Made by a program: the position numbers and the translations under genes. Of a DNA stretch of 64,000 nucleotides, positions 46,371-56,239 are shown piece by piece. The notes beneath the pieces were generated by a model that made no database searches, was not told where the DNA came from, and was given only the letters and a program-made list of their open reading frames with translations. Position 1 is the stretch's first letter; each line of letters opens with the position of its first letter. The stretch covers positions 7,068,001 to 7,132,000 of the forward strand of contig NZ_CP097289.1 in the NCBI RefSeq assembly GCF_023498005.1, read 5' to 3'. Origin of the DNA: Streptomyces durmitorensis. GTDB taxonomy: Bacteria; Actinomycetota; Actinomycetes; Streptomycetales; Streptomycetaceae.

Positions 46371-47395
46371 TTCGCCGCCGCCTTCTTGGCCGCGGTCTTC
46401 TTCGCCGGGGCCGCCTTCTTGGCCGCCTCGGCGGGCTCCTCCACCGCGGGAACCGACGTCTGCTCGGCCGGCTCGCCCAGGCGGTCCACGCCGAACTTCA
46501 GCGCGGACGCGTAGGTGTCGTCCGGGTCGAGACGGCGCAGCTCCTCGGCGATCAGCTCGGCCGTCTCGCGGCGCTTGAGCGCCACCGCACGGTCGGGCTG
46601 CCCCTGCATGGAGAGCGTGGCCAGCGAGCCGTCGGCGCGGCCGAGCACGATGGGACCGCAGTCGGTGTCCATGCGTACGCCGGTCAGGCCGGGGCCCGAG
46701 GAGAGCGAGCGCTTGACGGGGACGCCGAGCCGGTCGGCGAGCCACATGGCGAGCAGCTCGCAGCTCGGGTTGAACTCCTCGCCCTCCACCTCGACCGAGG
46801 TCACCTTGCAGGTGATCTGGTCGAGCGCCGCCGCGAGCATCGAGCGCCACGGGGTGATCCGGGTCCAGGACAGGTCCGTGTCGCCGGGGCTGTAGGCGTC
46901 GGCGCGCGCGGTCAGCTCGTGGATCGGCTGCTCGGCGGCGTACGTGTCCGTGACGCGGCGCTGGGCGAGTGCGCCCAGCGGGTCCTTGGCCGGGTTGAGC
47001 GGCGCGTTGACCGGCCACCACACGACCACGGGGGCGTCGGGGAGCAGCAGCGGCAGGACGACCGACTGGGCGTGGTTGATGACCTCGCCGTACAGCCGCA
47101 GGATCACCGTCTCGCCGGTGCCCGCGTCCGCGCCGACCCGCACCTCGGCGTCGAGGCGCGACGTCGTGCGGTCGCGGGGCGAGCGCGCGGCGCGCTTGAT
47201 GACGACCAGCGTGCGCGAAGGGTGCTCGCGGGACGCTTCGTTGGCGGCCTTCAGGGCGTCGTAGGCGTTCTCCTCGTCGGTGACGATGACGAGAGTGAGC
47301 ACCATGCCGACGGCCGGGGTGCCAATCGCCCGGCGGCCCTTCACGAGCGCCTTGTTGATCTTGCTGGACGTGATGTCCGTCAGGTCGATCCTCAT
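46367..47395 (-). CDS. opcA: Glucose-6-phosphate dehydrogenase assembly protein OpcA
   Basis: A 342-residue cofactor protein needed for active glucose-6-phosphate dehydrogenase in actinobacteria and cyanobacteria; it controls Zwf oligomer state or redox response. Hallmarks: RIDLTDITSSKINKALVKGR, MVLTLVIVTDEENAYDAL, LPDAPVVVWWPVNAP and ITPWRSMLAAALDQI. After the folded part comes an Ala/Lys/Glu-rich tail (EEPAEAAKKAAPAKKTAAKK), about 25 residues, like the tail on UvrA in this window. It overlaps zwf by 4 bp and pgl by 4 bp. Confidence 0.96.
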   Translation of the reverse strand: MRIDLTDITSSKINKALVKGRRAIGTPAVGMVLTLVIVTDEENAYDALKAANEASREHPSRTLVVIKRAARSPRDRTTSRLDAEVRVGADAGTGETVILRLYGEVINHAQSVVLPLLLPDAPVVVWWPVNAPLNPAKDPLGALAQRRVTDTYAAEQPIHELTARADAYSPGDTDLSWTRITPWRSMLAAALDQITCKVTSVEVEGEEFNPSCELLAMWLADRLGVPVKRSLSSGPGLTGVRMDTDCGPIVLGRADGSLATLSMQGQPDRAVALKRRETAELIAEELRRLDPDDTYASALKFGVDRLGEPAEQTSVPAVEEPAEAAKKAAPAKKTAAKKAAAK

Positions 47396-48915
47396 GGGCG
47401 ACGCCAGCTCCGTCCGTCTCGTGCGAGCATTTCGTCCGCCTCGGTCGGGCCCCAGGTCCCGGACGAATACTGCGCGGGCTTGCCGTGCTTGTCCCAGTAC
47501 TCCTCGATCGGGTCGAGGATGTTCCAGGAGAGCTCGACCTCCTCCGTGCGCGGGAAGAGGTTGGCGTCGCCGAGCAGGACGTCCAGGATCAGGCGCTCGT
47601 ACGCCTCCGGGCTGGACTCGGTGAAGGACTCGCCGTACGCGAAGTCCATCGACACGTCGCGGATCTCCATCGAGGTGCCGGGTACCTTGGAGCCGAACCG
47701 GACCGTGATGCCCTCGTCGGGCTGGACGCGGATGACGATCGCGTTCTGGCCCAGTTCCTCCGTCGCCGTGTGGTCGAAGGGGGAGTGGGGCGCGCGCTGG
47801 AAGACGACCGCGATCTCCGTGACGCGGCGGCCCAGACGCTTGCCGGTGCGCAGGTAGAACGGGACGCCCGCCCAGCGGCGGTTGTCCACCTCCAGCTTGA
47901 TGGCCGCGTAGGTGTCGGTCTTCGACTTGGGGTCGATGCCGTCTTCCTGGAGGTAGCCGACGGCCTTCTCGCCGCCCTGCCACCCCGCGGCGTACTGCCC
48001 GCGGACCGTGCTCTCGCCGAGGTCCTTGGGCAGCTTCACGGCGCCGAGGACCTTCGCCTTCTCGGCGACCAGGGCGTCCGCGTCGAAGGAGGCGGGCTCC
48101 TCCATCGCGGTCAGCGCCATCAGCTGGAGCAGGTGGTTCTGGATGACGTCACGGGCGGCGCCGATGCCGTCGTAGTAGCCGGCGCGGCCGCCGATGCCGA
48201 TGTCCTCGGCCATCGTGATCTGGATGTGGTCCACGTACGACCGGTTCCAGATCGGCTCGAACATCTGGTTGGCGAAGCGGAGCGCCAGGATGTTCTGGAC
48301 GGTCTCCTTGCCGAGGTAGTGGTCGATCCGGAACACCTGGTCCGGGTCGAACACCTCGTGCACGATCGCGTTGAGTTCCTTGGCGGACGCCAGGTCGTGC
48401 CCGAAGGGCTTCTCGATGACCCCGCGGCGCCAGGAGCCCTCGGGAGCGTCCGCGAGCCCGTGCTTCTTGAGCTGCTGGACGACCTGGGGGAAGAACTTCG
48501 GCGGCACGGAGAGGTAGAAGGCGAAGTTGCCGCCCGTGCCCTGCGCCTTGTCGAGGTCCTGGATGGTGGCCTTGAGCTGCTCGAAGGCGTCGTCGTCGTC
48601 GAAGTTGCCCTGGACGAAGCGCATGCCCTGGATGAGCTGCTGCCAGACCTCCTCGCGGAAGGGCGTGCGCGCGTGCTCCTTGACCGCGTCGTGCACCTCC
48701 TGCGCGAAGTCCTCGTCCTGCCACTCGCGGCGGGCGAAACCAATGAGGGAGAAGCCCGGCGGAAGAAGGCCTCGGTTGGCGAGGTCGTAGACAGCGGGCA
48801 TCAGCTTTTTACGGGACAAATCGCCCGTGACGCCAAAGATGACCAGGCCCGACGGCCCCGCGATACGCGGGAGCCGTCGGTCTGCGGCGTCACGCAGCGG
48901 ATTGCTGCTTGACAA
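47392..48915 (-). CDS. zwf: Glucose-6-phosphate 1-dehydrogenase
   Basis: A 507-residue enzyme oxidising glucose 6-phosphate to the lactone, the main NADPH entry of the pentose phosphate pathway. The nucleotide motif is VIFGVTGDLSRKKLMPA; the active site RIDHYLGKETVQNILALRF contains the catalytic His/Asp and the substrate Lys. EKPFGHDLASA and MAEDIGIGGRAGYYD are also conserved. TTG at 48915 is proposed: GGAGGG lies 9 nt upstream, it falls 6 bp after tal, and it gives MSSSNPLRDAADRRLP, which agrees with my memory of Streptomyces Zwf. No ATG or GTG fits better. Confidence 0.97.
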   Translation of the reverse strand: MSSSNPLRDAADRRLPRIAGPSGLVIFGVTGDLSRKKLMPAVYDLANRGLLPPGFSLIGFARREWQDEDFAQEVHDAVKEHARTPFREEVWQQLIQGMRFVQGNFDDDDAFEQLKATIQDLDKAQGTGGNFAFYLSVPPKFFPQVVQQLKKHGLADAPEGSWRRGVIEKPFGHDLASAKELNAIVHEVFDPDQVFRIDHYLGKETVQNILALRFANQMFEPIWNRSYVDHIQITMAEDIGIGGRAGYYDGIGAARDVIQNHLLQLMALTAMEEPASFDADALVAEKAKVLGAVKLPKDLGESTVRGQYAAGWQGGEKAVGYLQEDGIDPKSKTDTYAAIKLEVDNRRWAGVPFYLRTGKRLGRRVTEIAVVFQRAPHSPFDHTATEELGQNAIVIRVQPDEGITVRFGSKVPGTSMEIRDVSMDFAYGESFTESSPEAYERLILDVLLGDANLFPRTEEVELSWNILDPIEEYWDKHGKPAQYSSGTWGPTEADEMLARDGRSWRRP

Positions 48916-48920
48916 GATGG

Positions 48921-50036
48921 TCAGCCCTCCGAAGGGGTGAGGCGCTTGAGCTCCGCCTCGGTGGACTTGAGCAGGTCGTTCCAGGACGCCGCGAACTTCT
49001 CGACGCCCTCGTCCTCGAGCAGCTGCACCACGTCGTCGTAGCTGATGCCGAGCTTCTCGACGGCCTCGATCTCGCCGCGCGAGGCGTCGTACGTCCCGGC
49101 CACGGTGTTGCCCGTGATCTGGCCGTGGTCGGCGGTGGCCTCCAGGGTCGCCTCCGGCATCGTGTTCACCGTGTTCGGCGCGACCAGGTCGTCGACGTAC
49201 AGGGTGTCCTTGTACGCCGGGTCCTTGACGCCGGTCGAGGCCCACAGCGGACGCTGCTTGTTGCCCTGCGCCTTGTCGAGCGCGGCCCAGCGGTCGGACG
49301 AGAAGACCTCTTCGTACGCCTCGTACGCGAGACGGGCGTTGGCGAGCGCGGCCTTGCCCTTGGCGGACTTGGCCTCGTCGGTGCCGAGCGCGTCCAGGCG
49401 CTTGTCGATCTCGGTGTCCACGCGGGACACGAAGAAGGACGCCACCGAGTGGATCTTGGAGAGGTCCAGGCCCGCGGCCTTCGCCTTCTCCAGGCCCGCC
49501 AGGTACGCGTCCATGACCTCGCGGTAGCGCTCGAGGGAGAAGATCAGCGTCACGTTCACGCTGATGCCCTTGCCGATGACCTCGGTGATCGCGGGCAGGC
49601 CCGCCTTCGTCGCCGGGATCTTGATGAGCGTGTTCGGGCGGTCCACCAGCCAGGCGAGCTGCTTGGCCTCGGCGACGGTCGCCTCGGTGTTGTGCGCCAG
49701 GCGCGGGTCGACCTCGATCGACACGCGGCCGTCCTGGCCCGTCGCGTCGAAGACCGGGCGCAGGATGTCGGCGGCGTCACGGACGTCCGCCGTCGTGATC
49801 ATGCGGATGGCCTCTTCGACGGTGACCTTGCGGGCGGCGAGGTCGGTGAGCTGCTGCTCGTAGCCGTCGCCGCTGCTGATCGCCTTCTGGAAGATCGACG
49901 GGTTCGTCGTGACACCCACGACGTGGCTCTGGTCGATCAGCTCGGCGAGGTTGCCGGACGTGATCCGCTTGCGCGACAGGTCGTCCAGCCAGATCGCGAC
50001 GCCTTCGTCGGAGAGGCGCTTGAGTGCGTCTGTCAT
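48921..50036 (-). CDS. tal: Transaldolase
   Basis: A 371-residue aldolase-fold enzyme moving a dihydroxyacetone unit between sedoheptulose 7-phosphate and glyceraldehyde 3-phosphate. [13 protein letters not shown] gives the substrate Asn region, and the Schiff-base Lys139 is in [28 protein letters not shown] and [14 protein letters not shown] complete the signature. The length is that of the long actinobacterial/cyanobacterial type, not the 220-residue microbial form. It lies 35 bp downstream of tkt and 5 bp before zwf. Confidence 0.97.
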   Translation of the reverse strand: MTDALKRLSDEGVAIWLDDLSRKRITSGNLAELIDQSHVVGVTTNPSIFQKAISSGDGYEQQLTDLAARKVTVEEAIRMITTADVRDAADILRPVFDATGQDGRVSIEVDPRLAHNTEATVAEAKQLAWLVDRPNTLIKIPATKAGLPAITEVIGKGISVNVTLIFSLERYREVMDAYLAGLEKAKAAGLDLSKIHSVASFFVSRVDTEIDKRLDALGTDEAKSAKGKAALANARLAYEAYEEVFSSDRWAALDKAQGNKQRPLWASTGVKDPAYKDTLYVDDLVAPNTVNTMPEATLEATADHGQITGNTVAGTYDASRGEIEAVEKLGISYDDVVQLLEDEGVEKFAASWNDLLKSTEAELKRLTPSEG

Positions 50037-50071
50037 GAGGATTACATCTCCTACTTGGTCGTATGTCGGCG

Positions 50072-52165
50072 TCAGCGCTGAGCGGCGTCGATCGATTCCC
50101 GGGCGGAGGCCACCACGTGATCGGCGGTGAACCCGAACTCGCGGAAGAGCACCTTGCCGTCGGCCGACGCACCGAAGTGCTCCAGCGAGACGATGCGCCC
50201 GGCGTCACCCACGAAGCGGTGCCAGGTCAGGCCGATGCCCGCCTCGACCGCCACGCGCGCCTTGACGGACGGCGGAAGCACGCTGTCGCGGTACTCCTTG
50301 TCCTGCGCCTCGAACCACTCGACGCACGGCATCGAGACGACGCGCGTGGGAACGCCCGCGGCCTGGAGCTGCTCGCGCGCCTCGACGGCGAGCTGCACCT
50401 CGGAGCCGGTGCCGATGAGGACGACCTCGGGAGTGCCGCCGTCGGCCTCGAACAGGACGTAACCGCCCTTGACGGCGCCCTCGGTGACCTCGCGGTCGTA
50501 CGTCGGCACGCCCTGACGGGTCAGCGCGAGGCCGTGCGGGGCGCCCTTGCCGAACTCCTTGGTGTAGCGCTTGAGGATCTCGCGCCACACGATGGCGGTC
50601 TCGTTCGCGTCCGCCGGGCGGACCACGTTCAGGCCCGGGATGGCGCGCAGCGAGGCCAGGTGCTCGACCGGCTGGTGCGTCGGGCCGTCCTCGCCGAGAC
50701 CGATGGAGTCGTGCGTCCACACGTACGTCACCGGAAGGTGCATCAGCGCGGACAACCGGACGGCGTTGCGCATGTAGTCGGAGAACACCAGGAAGGTGCC
50801 GCCGAAGATGCGGGTGTTGCCGTGCAGCGCGATGCCGTTCATCTCCGCGGCCATGGAGTGCTCGCGGATGCCGAAGTGGATCGTGCGGCCGTACGGGTCG
50901 GCCTCCGGCAGCGGGTTGCCCGCGGGGAGGAACGACGACGTCTTGTCGATCGTGGTGTTGTTCGAGCCCGCGAGGTCGGCGGAGCCGCCCCACAGCTCGG
51001 GGATCACCGCGCCGAGCGCCTGAAGGACCTTGCCGGACGCGGCACGCGTCGCGACGCCCTTGCCCGCCTCGAAGACCGGGAGCTTCTCCTCCCAGCCCTG
51101 CGGGAGCTCGCCCGCGGCGATGCGGTCGAAGTCGGCGGCGCGCTCGGGGGAAGCGGTGCGCCAGGCGGCGAAGCCCTTCTCCCACTCGGCCTTGGCGTCA
51201 CGGCCGCGGTCGAGCGCGGCACGGGTGTGCGCCAGGACCTCGTCGGCGACCTCGAAGTTCTGCTCCGGGTCGAAGCCGAGGACGCGCTTGGTGGCCGCGA
51301 CCTCTTCGTCGCCGAGCGCCGAGCCGTGCGCGGCCTCGGTGTTCTGCGCGTTCGGCGCGGGCCAGGCGATGATCGAGCGCATGGCGATGAAGGAGGGGCG
51401 CTCCGTCTCGGCCTTCGCGGCCAGGATCGCCTTGTAGAGGGCGGCCGGGTCGAGGTCGCCGTTCTCCTTGGGCTCCACGCGCTGGACGTGCCAGCCGTAG
51501 GCCTCGTACCGCTTCATGGTGTCTTCGGAGACCGCGGTCTCCGTGTCGCCCTCGATGGAGATGTGGTTGTCGTCCCACAGCAGTACGAGGTTGCCGAGCT
51601 TCTGGTGCCCGGCCAGCGAGGACGCCTCTCCGGAGATGCCCTCCTGGAGACAGCCGTCACCGGCGATCGCGAAGATGTGGTGGTCGAACGGCGACTCGCC
51701 CGAGGCGGTCTCCGGGTCGAACAGGCCACGCTCGTAACGGGAGGCCATCGCCATGCCCACGGCGTTCGCGACACCCTGGCCGAGCGGGCCCGTCGTCGTC
51801 TCCACGCCCGTGGTGTGCCCGTACTCCGGGTGGCCGGGGGTCTTGGAACCCCAGGTGCGGAAGGCCTTCAGGTCATCGAGCTCCAGGCCGAAGCCGGCCA
51901 GGTAGAGCTGGATGTAGAGGGTCAGGGACGAGTGGCCCGCGGAGAGAACGAACCGGTCGCGGCCGGTCCACTCGGCGTCCGCGGGGTCGTGCCGCATCAC
52001 CTTCTGGAAGAGGGTGTACGCGGCGGGCGCGAGGCTCATGGCCGTACCAGGATGGCCGTTGCCGACCTTCTGTACTGCGTCCATGGCCAGGACGCGGGCG
52101 GTGTCAACAGCCCGCTGGTCCAGTTCGGTCCACTCGAGGTCTGTGGTGGTCGGCTTGGTGCTCAC
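50072..52165 (-). CDS. tkt: Transketolase
   Basis: A 697-residue thiamine-diphosphate enzyme transferring two-carbon units in the non-oxidative pentose phosphate pathway. [18 protein letters not shown] holds the early substrate His, [19 protein letters not shown] starts the ThDP/Mg2+ motif that ends at [10 protein letters not shown], and the pyrimidine-domain Glu is in [14 protein letters not shown]. The C-terminal domain is intact through [21 protein letters not shown] at 52165 is the first codon of the conserved start [19 protein letters not shown] lies about 15 nt upstream. It is first in its operon and divergent from ctaB, with a 394-bp gap. Confidence 0.97.
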   Translation of the reverse strand: MSTKPTTTDLEWTELDQRAVDTARVLAMDAVQKVGNGHPGTAMSLAPAAYTLFQKVMRHDPADAEWTGRDRFVLSAGHSSLTLYIQLYLAGFGLELDDLKAFRTWGSKTPGHPEYGHTTGVETTTGPLGQGVANAVGMAMASRYERGLFDPETASGESPFDHHIFAIAGDGCLQEGISGEASSLAGHQKLGNLVLLWDDNHISIEGDTETAVSEDTMKRYEAYGWHVQRVEPKENGDLDPAALYKAILAAKAETERPSFIAMRSIIAWPAPNAQNTEAAHGSALGDEEVAATKRVLGFDPEQNFEVADEVLAHTRAALDRGRDAKAEWEKGFAAWRTASPERAADFDRIAAGELPQGWEEKLPVFEAGKGVATRAASGKVLQALGAVIPELWGGSADLAGSNNTTIDKTSSFLPAGNPLPEADPYGRTIHFGIREHSMAAEMNGIALHGNTRIFGGTFLVFSDYMRNAVRLSALMHLPVTYVWTHDSIGLGEDGPTHQPVEHLASLRAIPGLNVVRPADANETAIVWREILKRYTKEFGKGAPHGLALTRQGVPTYDREVTEGAVKGGYVLFEADGGTPEVVLIGTGSEVQLAVEAREQLQAAGVPTRVVSMPCVEWFEAQDKEYRDSVLPPSVKARVAVEAGIGLTWHRFVGDAGRIVSLEHFGASADGKVLFREFGFTADHVVASARESIDAAQR

Positions 52166-52559
52166 CCTGAGTCAGGGCTCCTCTCCACATGTCGAATGCC
52201 GGCGATGTAGATCCCACCGGCCGATGTCGAGCCTACCGCTGTAAAGACGTGCATTTTTTCGAGTCATTCCAGAGTGCCGGGGTGTGCCGGTATCCGCCTC
52301 CCGAAAGGGATCCACGGTGTTCACCATGTGATCTCGGAGCCGCTCATCTGGACTTTCAGAACGAGTGCCGGACCGCTCATCTGAACGGGTGTCGGGCCGT
52401 GTTTCGGGCCGCTCAACACGCCGCTCAACACGACCCCACCCCCGCGAAGGGCGAGGTATGGGCAACGTCTACAGTGGCGTGGTACGCGCGAGCCTTTACC
52501 GGAACTTCATGTCTGAACGTCCGACGCGGCTTGCTGGGAAGTCTCTGTCAGGGGTGTGC
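52166..52559. other. Long divergent intergenic region tkt/ctaB with short repeats
   Basis: No gene is supported in these 394 bp. CCGCTCATCTG occurs at 52340-52350 and again at 52373-52383 (33-bp period), then CCGCTCAACACG occurs twice back to back (52409-52432). A run of six T lies near 52254, unusual for this GC-rich DNA. The region must hold the promoters of both operons; I cannot assign -10 or -35 boxes with confidence. Confidence 0.55.
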
Positions 52560-53507
52560 GTGACGGCCGTTGAATCCCGTCCAGCGGGAGCAATTGGGAC
52601 GAGCTCTAGCCCAAGCCACCGGCCGCTCGGGGCCCGTGTCATGGCGTTCGTGGCGCTGACCAAGCCGCGAATCATCGAGCTCCTCCTGATCACCACCGTT
52701 CCGGTGATGTTCCTCGCCGAACAGGGGGTACCCGACCTCTGGCTGGTCTTCGTGACCTGCCTGGGCGGCTACCTGTCGGCGGGCGGCGCCAACGCGCTCA
52801 ACATGTACATCGACCGGGACATCGACGCGCTGATGGACCGTACGTCCCAGCGGCCTCTGGTCACGGGAATGGTCAGCCCGCGCGAGTGCCTCGTGTTCGG
52901 CGTCGGCCTCGCGGTCGCCTCGACGCTGCTGTTCGGCCTCGTCGTCAACTGGCTGTCCGCCTGGCTCGCCCTGGGCGCACTGCTCTTCTACGTGGTCGTC
53001 TACACGATGATCCTGAAGCGCCGTACGTCGCAGAACATCGTCTGGGGCGGCATCGCGGGCTGCATGCCGGTCCTCATCGGCTGGTCCTCGGTCACGAACT
53101 CGCTGTCGTGGGCGCCGGTCATCCTCTTCCTCGTCATGTTCTTCTGGACGCCGCCGCACTACTGGCCGCTGTCCATGAAGGTCAAGGACGACTACGCGCG
53201 CGTGGGCGTTCCGATGCTCCCGGTCGTCGCGTCGAACAAAGTGGTCGCCCGTCAGATCGTCCTCTACAGCTGGGTGATGGTCGCCGTCTCGCTGCTGCTT
53301 CAGCCCCTCGGCTACACCGGCTGGTTCTACACGGTGGTGGCCTTCGTGACCGGCGGCTGGTGGCTGTGGGAGGCGCACGGCCTGCAGAACCGCGCCAAGG
53401 CCGAGGTCACGGGCGGCAAGCTCAAGGAGATGCGGCTCTTCCACTGGTCGATCACCTATGTCTCGCTGCTGTTCGTGGCGGTCGCGGTGGACCCCTTCCT
53501 GCGCTGA
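52560..53507 (+). CDS. ctaB: Protoheme IX farnesyltransferase (heme O synthase)
   Basis: A 315-residue membrane prenyltransferase adding a farnesyl group to heme B, giving heme O for cytochrome oxidase. The substrate motif [20 protein letters not shown] holds the Asp-rich Mg2+-diphosphate site; nine hydrophobic segments fit. [19 protein letters not shown] opens the first helix. Start is uncertain: GTG at 52560 has AGGGG 6 nt upstream and gives [10 protein letters not shown]; a GTG two codons earlier is possible. Its partner ctaA lies 1.6 kb downstream on the opposite strand. A strong hairpin follows. Confidence 0.95.
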   Translation: MTAVESRPAGAIGTSSSPSHRPLGARVMAFVALTKPRIIELLLITTVPVMFLAEQGVPDLWLVFVTCLGGYLSAGGANALNMYIDRDIDALMDRTSQRPLVTGMVSPRECLVFGVGLAVASTLLFGLVVNWLSAWLALGALLFYVVVYTMILKRRTSQNIVWGGIAGCMPVLIGWSSVTNSLSWAPVILFLVMFFWTPPHYWPLSMKVKDDYARVGVPMLPVVASNKVVARQIVLYSWVMVAVSLLLQPLGYTGWFYTVVAFVTGGWWLWEAHGLQNRAKAEVTGGKLKEMRLFHWSITYVSLLFVAVAVDPFLR

Positions 53508-53523
53508 GCGTTTCGGGCTTCGC

Positions 53524-53570
53524 CGACGGGCGGGGCACGTGGTGTTGAACGCCACGTGCCCCGCCCGTCG
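53524..53570 (+). terminator. Terminator of ctaB
   Basis: Perfect 19-bp stem (53524-53542 with 53552-53570), 9-nt loop, 16 bp past the ctaB stop. Confidence 0.9.
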
Positions 53571-53603
53571 CCAGTTGATCTACCCGTCGGTAGCATCCTG
53601 CTC

Positions 53604-53951
53604 ATGGCAGAGACGCAGCAGGTTGAGGACAGCAAGCAGGCCGCGCGCGCCGAGCGGAAGGCCGCCAAGCTGGCCAAGCAGATCGGCACCTTCACGCGGG
53701 CGCACGGCGGTGCCGAGGCGCAGGTCGCGTACATCGGGCACGAGGGCACCCGCATCGTCCTGGTCGGCGAGGACGGCGGCTGGGGCGACCTGGTGGCGCC
53801 CACCTACGCGATCGCGCAGAGCGCCGTCGAGAAGGCCGGGATCACGGTCCACGAGGACTTCGACGGCGACTTCGCGGCCAAGGTGAAGACCGGCCCCTAC
53901 GAGTGGTCGCGCATGGCGGGCATTCAGCTCGGTGGTCCGAGCAACGGCTGA
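53604..53951 (+). CDS. Conserved small hypothetical protein
   Basis: A 115-residue cytoplasmic protein. A basic helical N-terminus (SKQAARAERKAAKLAKQIG) is followed by an alpha/beta part, AYIGHEGTRIVLVGEDGGWG, DLVAPTYAIAQSAVEKAGIT and a C-terminal EWSRMAGIQLGG. I know it only as an actinobacterial conserved protein without an assigned function. TAGCAT lies 7 nt before the ATG and there is no ribosome site, so a leaderless start is possible. It is the only gene between ctaB and the amidohydrolase. Confidence 0.75.
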   Translation: MAETQQVEDSKQAARAERKAAKLAKQIGTFTRAHGGAEAQVAYIGHEGTRIVLVGEDGGWGDLVAPTYAIAQSAVEKAGITVHEDFDGDFAAKVKTGPYEWSRMAGIQLGGPSNG

Positions 53952-54055
53952 GCGTCCCGCACGTCCCGCCGCGGACAGACTGGCCAAAAGCAACACCTGA
54001 CGCCCGGGTCACCCGTTAGGACCGTAGGAGCACGGTCCGCCTACAGGGAGCCCGG

Positions 54056-55144
54056 ATGATCGAAACGCCGTCCCTGGTGGACCAGTACTGCCATGGTGTG
54101 CTGCGTACGGAGCTGGGCCTCGGCACCTTCGAGGCCCACCTCGGCCGCGGCGAGGGGCCTCCCGCGCCCGGCACCACCTTCTTCGACACCCAGACGGGCT
54201 TCGCCGTACGCCGCTGGTGCCCCCCGCTGCTCGGTCTCGAACCGCACTGCACGCCCGCGCGCTACCTCGCCCGCCGTCGCGAGCTGGGTGTACTGGAGTC
54301 GGGGCGGCGGCTGCTGCGGGGGAGCGGCATCACGACGTATCTCGTGGACACGGGGCTGCCCGGCGATCTGACGGGTCCGGGCGAGATGGCGTCCACCGGC
54401 GACGCGGAGGCCCACGAGATCGTCCGCCTGGAATTACTGGCCGAACAGGTGGCCGACACCTCCGGCACGGTCGACTCGTTCCTGGCCAATCTCGCCGAGT
54501 CCGTGCACGCGGCCGCCGCGAACGCCGTCGCCTTCACCTCCGTCGCGGGCGTGCGGCGCTCTCTCGCGCTGGCCCCCGAACCGCCGGGACCCGGCGAGGT
54601 GCGGGGCGCGGCGGGCCGCTGGCTCGCCGGGCGGCAGGTGGGCGGCGCGCTCCAGGACCCCGTACTGCTCAGGCATCTGCTGTGGATCGCCGTCGCGTCG
54701 GGGCGTCCGCTGCAACTGCACGCGGGGGCGGGCGACCCGCAGGGGTACTTCGGGGGCTTCGCGCGGGCGACCGCGGGTCTTGGCACCGACCTGGTCCTGC
54801 TGCACGGCTATCCGTACCACCGCAATGCCGCGGACCTCGCGGGTGTCTTCCCGCACGTGTACGCCGATCTGGGGCCCGCCCTGGTGCGCACAGGCGCCCG
54901 CGCCGCCGCCGTGCTCGCGGAGATCCTGGAGCTGGCGCCCTTCGGCAAGCTGCTGTTCTCCAGCGGCGCGCACGGGCTTCCCGAGCTGCACGTGGTGGGC
55001 GCGCGGCTCTTCGGGGAGGCGCTGGGGCGCGTGCTCGGCGGGTGGGTCGCGGAGGGGGCGTGGTCGCTGCCGGACGCGCAGCGGGTGGCGGGGCTCGTCG
55101 CGGCGGGCAACGCCGGGCGCGTGTACGGCCTTTCGGAGAGCTGA
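54056..55144 (+). CDS. Amidohydrolase-family TIM-barrel protein
   Basis: A 362-residue protein related to the amidohydrolase-2 group, including the N-terminal domain of FluG-type proteins. SLVDQYCHGVL carries the strand-1 position (His in QYCHG), GRPLQLHAGAGDPQGYF and DLVLLHGYPYHRNAADLAG supply strand-end His residues, and KLLFSSGAHGLPELHVVGAR sits where the terminal metal Asp is expected but reads SSGA. The usual metal-binding set is thus incomplete, and catalysis by the standard mechanism is uncertain. Substrate unknown. The 3' end converges on ctaA across 12 bp. Confidence 0.8.
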   Translation: MIETPSLVDQYCHGVLRTELGLGTFEAHLGRGEGPPAPGTTFFDTQTGFAVRRWCPPLLGLEPHCTPARYLARRRELGVLESGRRLLRGSGITTYLVDTGLPGDLTGPGEMASTGDAEAHEIVRLELLAEQVADTSGTVDSFLANLAESVHAAAANAVAFTSVAGVRRSLALAPEPPGPGEVRGAAGRWLAGRQVGGALQDPVLLRHLLWIAVASGRPLQLHAGAGDPQGYFGGFARATAGLGTDLVLLHGYPYHRNAADLAGVFPHVYADLGPALVRTGARAAAVLAEILELAPFGKLLFSSGAHGLPELHVVGARLFGEALGRVLGGWVAEGAWSLPDAQRVAGLVAAGNAGRVYGLSES

Positions 55145-55156
55145 CGCGGCGGTGCT

Positions 55157-56164
55157 TCAGACCGCCGACAGCTGGGAGTCGCCGGTCTGGGACGGGACCT
55201 CCGCCGTCGTGTACGGGCGTTCGCGCAGCGAGAGCAGGACGCGCATCACGCCGATCCAGACCACGCACGAGCCGAACATGTGCAGGCCGACCAGGACCTC
55301 GGGCAGGTCCGTGAAGTACTGGACGTAGCCGATCGCGCCCTGCGCGAGCAGGATCAGGAACAGGTCGCGGGTGCGGTGCAGGGGGCCCTTGGGGGCGTCG
55401 ACCGCCTTGAGGACGAACCACAGCGCGAACGTCAGCGTCACCACGATCCAGGCGAGCACGGCGTGCAGCTTGCTGACCGTCTCCCAGTCGAAGCCCATCC
55501 GCGGCACCTCGCTGGAGTCACCTGCGTGCGGCCCGGAGCCCGTCACGACCGTGCCGACCGCGATGAGCAGCACGGACGCCGCGATCAGGAACCACACCAG
55601 CTGCGCGACGGCCTTGCCGACCAGCGGGCGTGCGTCGCCGTCGCCCTCGCGGGTGCGCTGCCACATCGTGACGGCGACCGCGATCAGGGCGGTGGAGAGC
55701 AGGAAGTGCGCCGCGACCGTGTACGGGTTCAGGCCGACGAGCACGACGATGCCGCCGAGCACGGCGTTGCCCATGACCAGCCAGAACTGGATCCAGCCGA
55801 GCCGCGTCAGGCTGCGCCGCATCGGCTTCTGCGAGCGGGCCGTGATGATCGCCCAGCCGACGGCCGCGCACAGCACGTACGTCAGCATGCGGTTGCCGAA
55901 CTCGATGAATCCGTGGAAGCCCATCTCGCTGGTGGCGGTGAGGGATTCGTCGGTGCACTTGGGCCAGGTCGGGCAGCCGAGGCCCGAGCCGGTGAGGCGG
56001 ACGGCGCCGCCGGTGACCACGATGCACACCGTCATCGCGAGCGAGATGAGGGCGGCGTGCCGGACGGTCCGCTGCTGCGGGGTCCAGCGTTCGGCGATGA
56101 AGGCGAGCGGGTTACGCACGGCGGAGACGGCGTCGGCTCGGGTCACGTTTGGCACGGGGACCAT
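55157..56164 (-). CDS. ctaA: Heme A synthase
   Basis: A 335-residue membrane enzyme oxidising heme O to heme A for cytochrome aa3 oxidase. Eight hydrophobic helices; heme-ligand histidines occur in GFHGFIEFGNRM, VAAHFLLS, SKLHAVLAW and LVGLHMFGS. The extracellular Cys pair of Gram-positive CtaA is present in GSGLGCPTWPKC. GGAVRLTGSGL is the family signature. ATG at 56164 is preferred over one seven codons upstream. It is downstream of, and co-directional with, an ABC exporter pair; ctaB is nearby on the other strand. Confidence 0.94.
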   Translation of the reverse strand: MVPVPNVTRADAVSAVRNPLAFIAERWTPQQRTVRHAALISLAMTVCIVVTGGAVRLTGSGLGCPTWPKCTDESLTATSEMGFHGFIEFGNRMLTYVLCAAVGWAIITARSQKPMRRSLTRLGWIQFWLVMGNAVLGGIVVLVGLNPYTVAAHFLLSTALIAVAVTMWQRTREGDGDARPLVGKAVAQLVWFLIAASVLLIAVGTVVTGSGPHAGDSSEVPRMGFDWETVSKLHAVLAWIVVTLTFALWFVLKAVDAPKGPLHRTRDLFLILLAQGAIGYVQYFTDLPEVLVGLHMFGSCVVWIGVMRVLLSLRERPYTTAEVPSQTGDSQLSAV

Positions 56165-56239
56165 CGTAGGGGGCCGCTTGTGCACGGCTTCACGAGGGGG
56201 ACGTATCCGGTGCTTCTGTGACGCGGCTTACGCCGGTTC

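Noticed and set aside
52365..52559. Longer ctaB reading frame starting at 52365.
   Set aside because: The added 65 residues are low-complexity Arg/Ser/Thr encoded by short intergenic repeats and do not resemble the family N-terminus.
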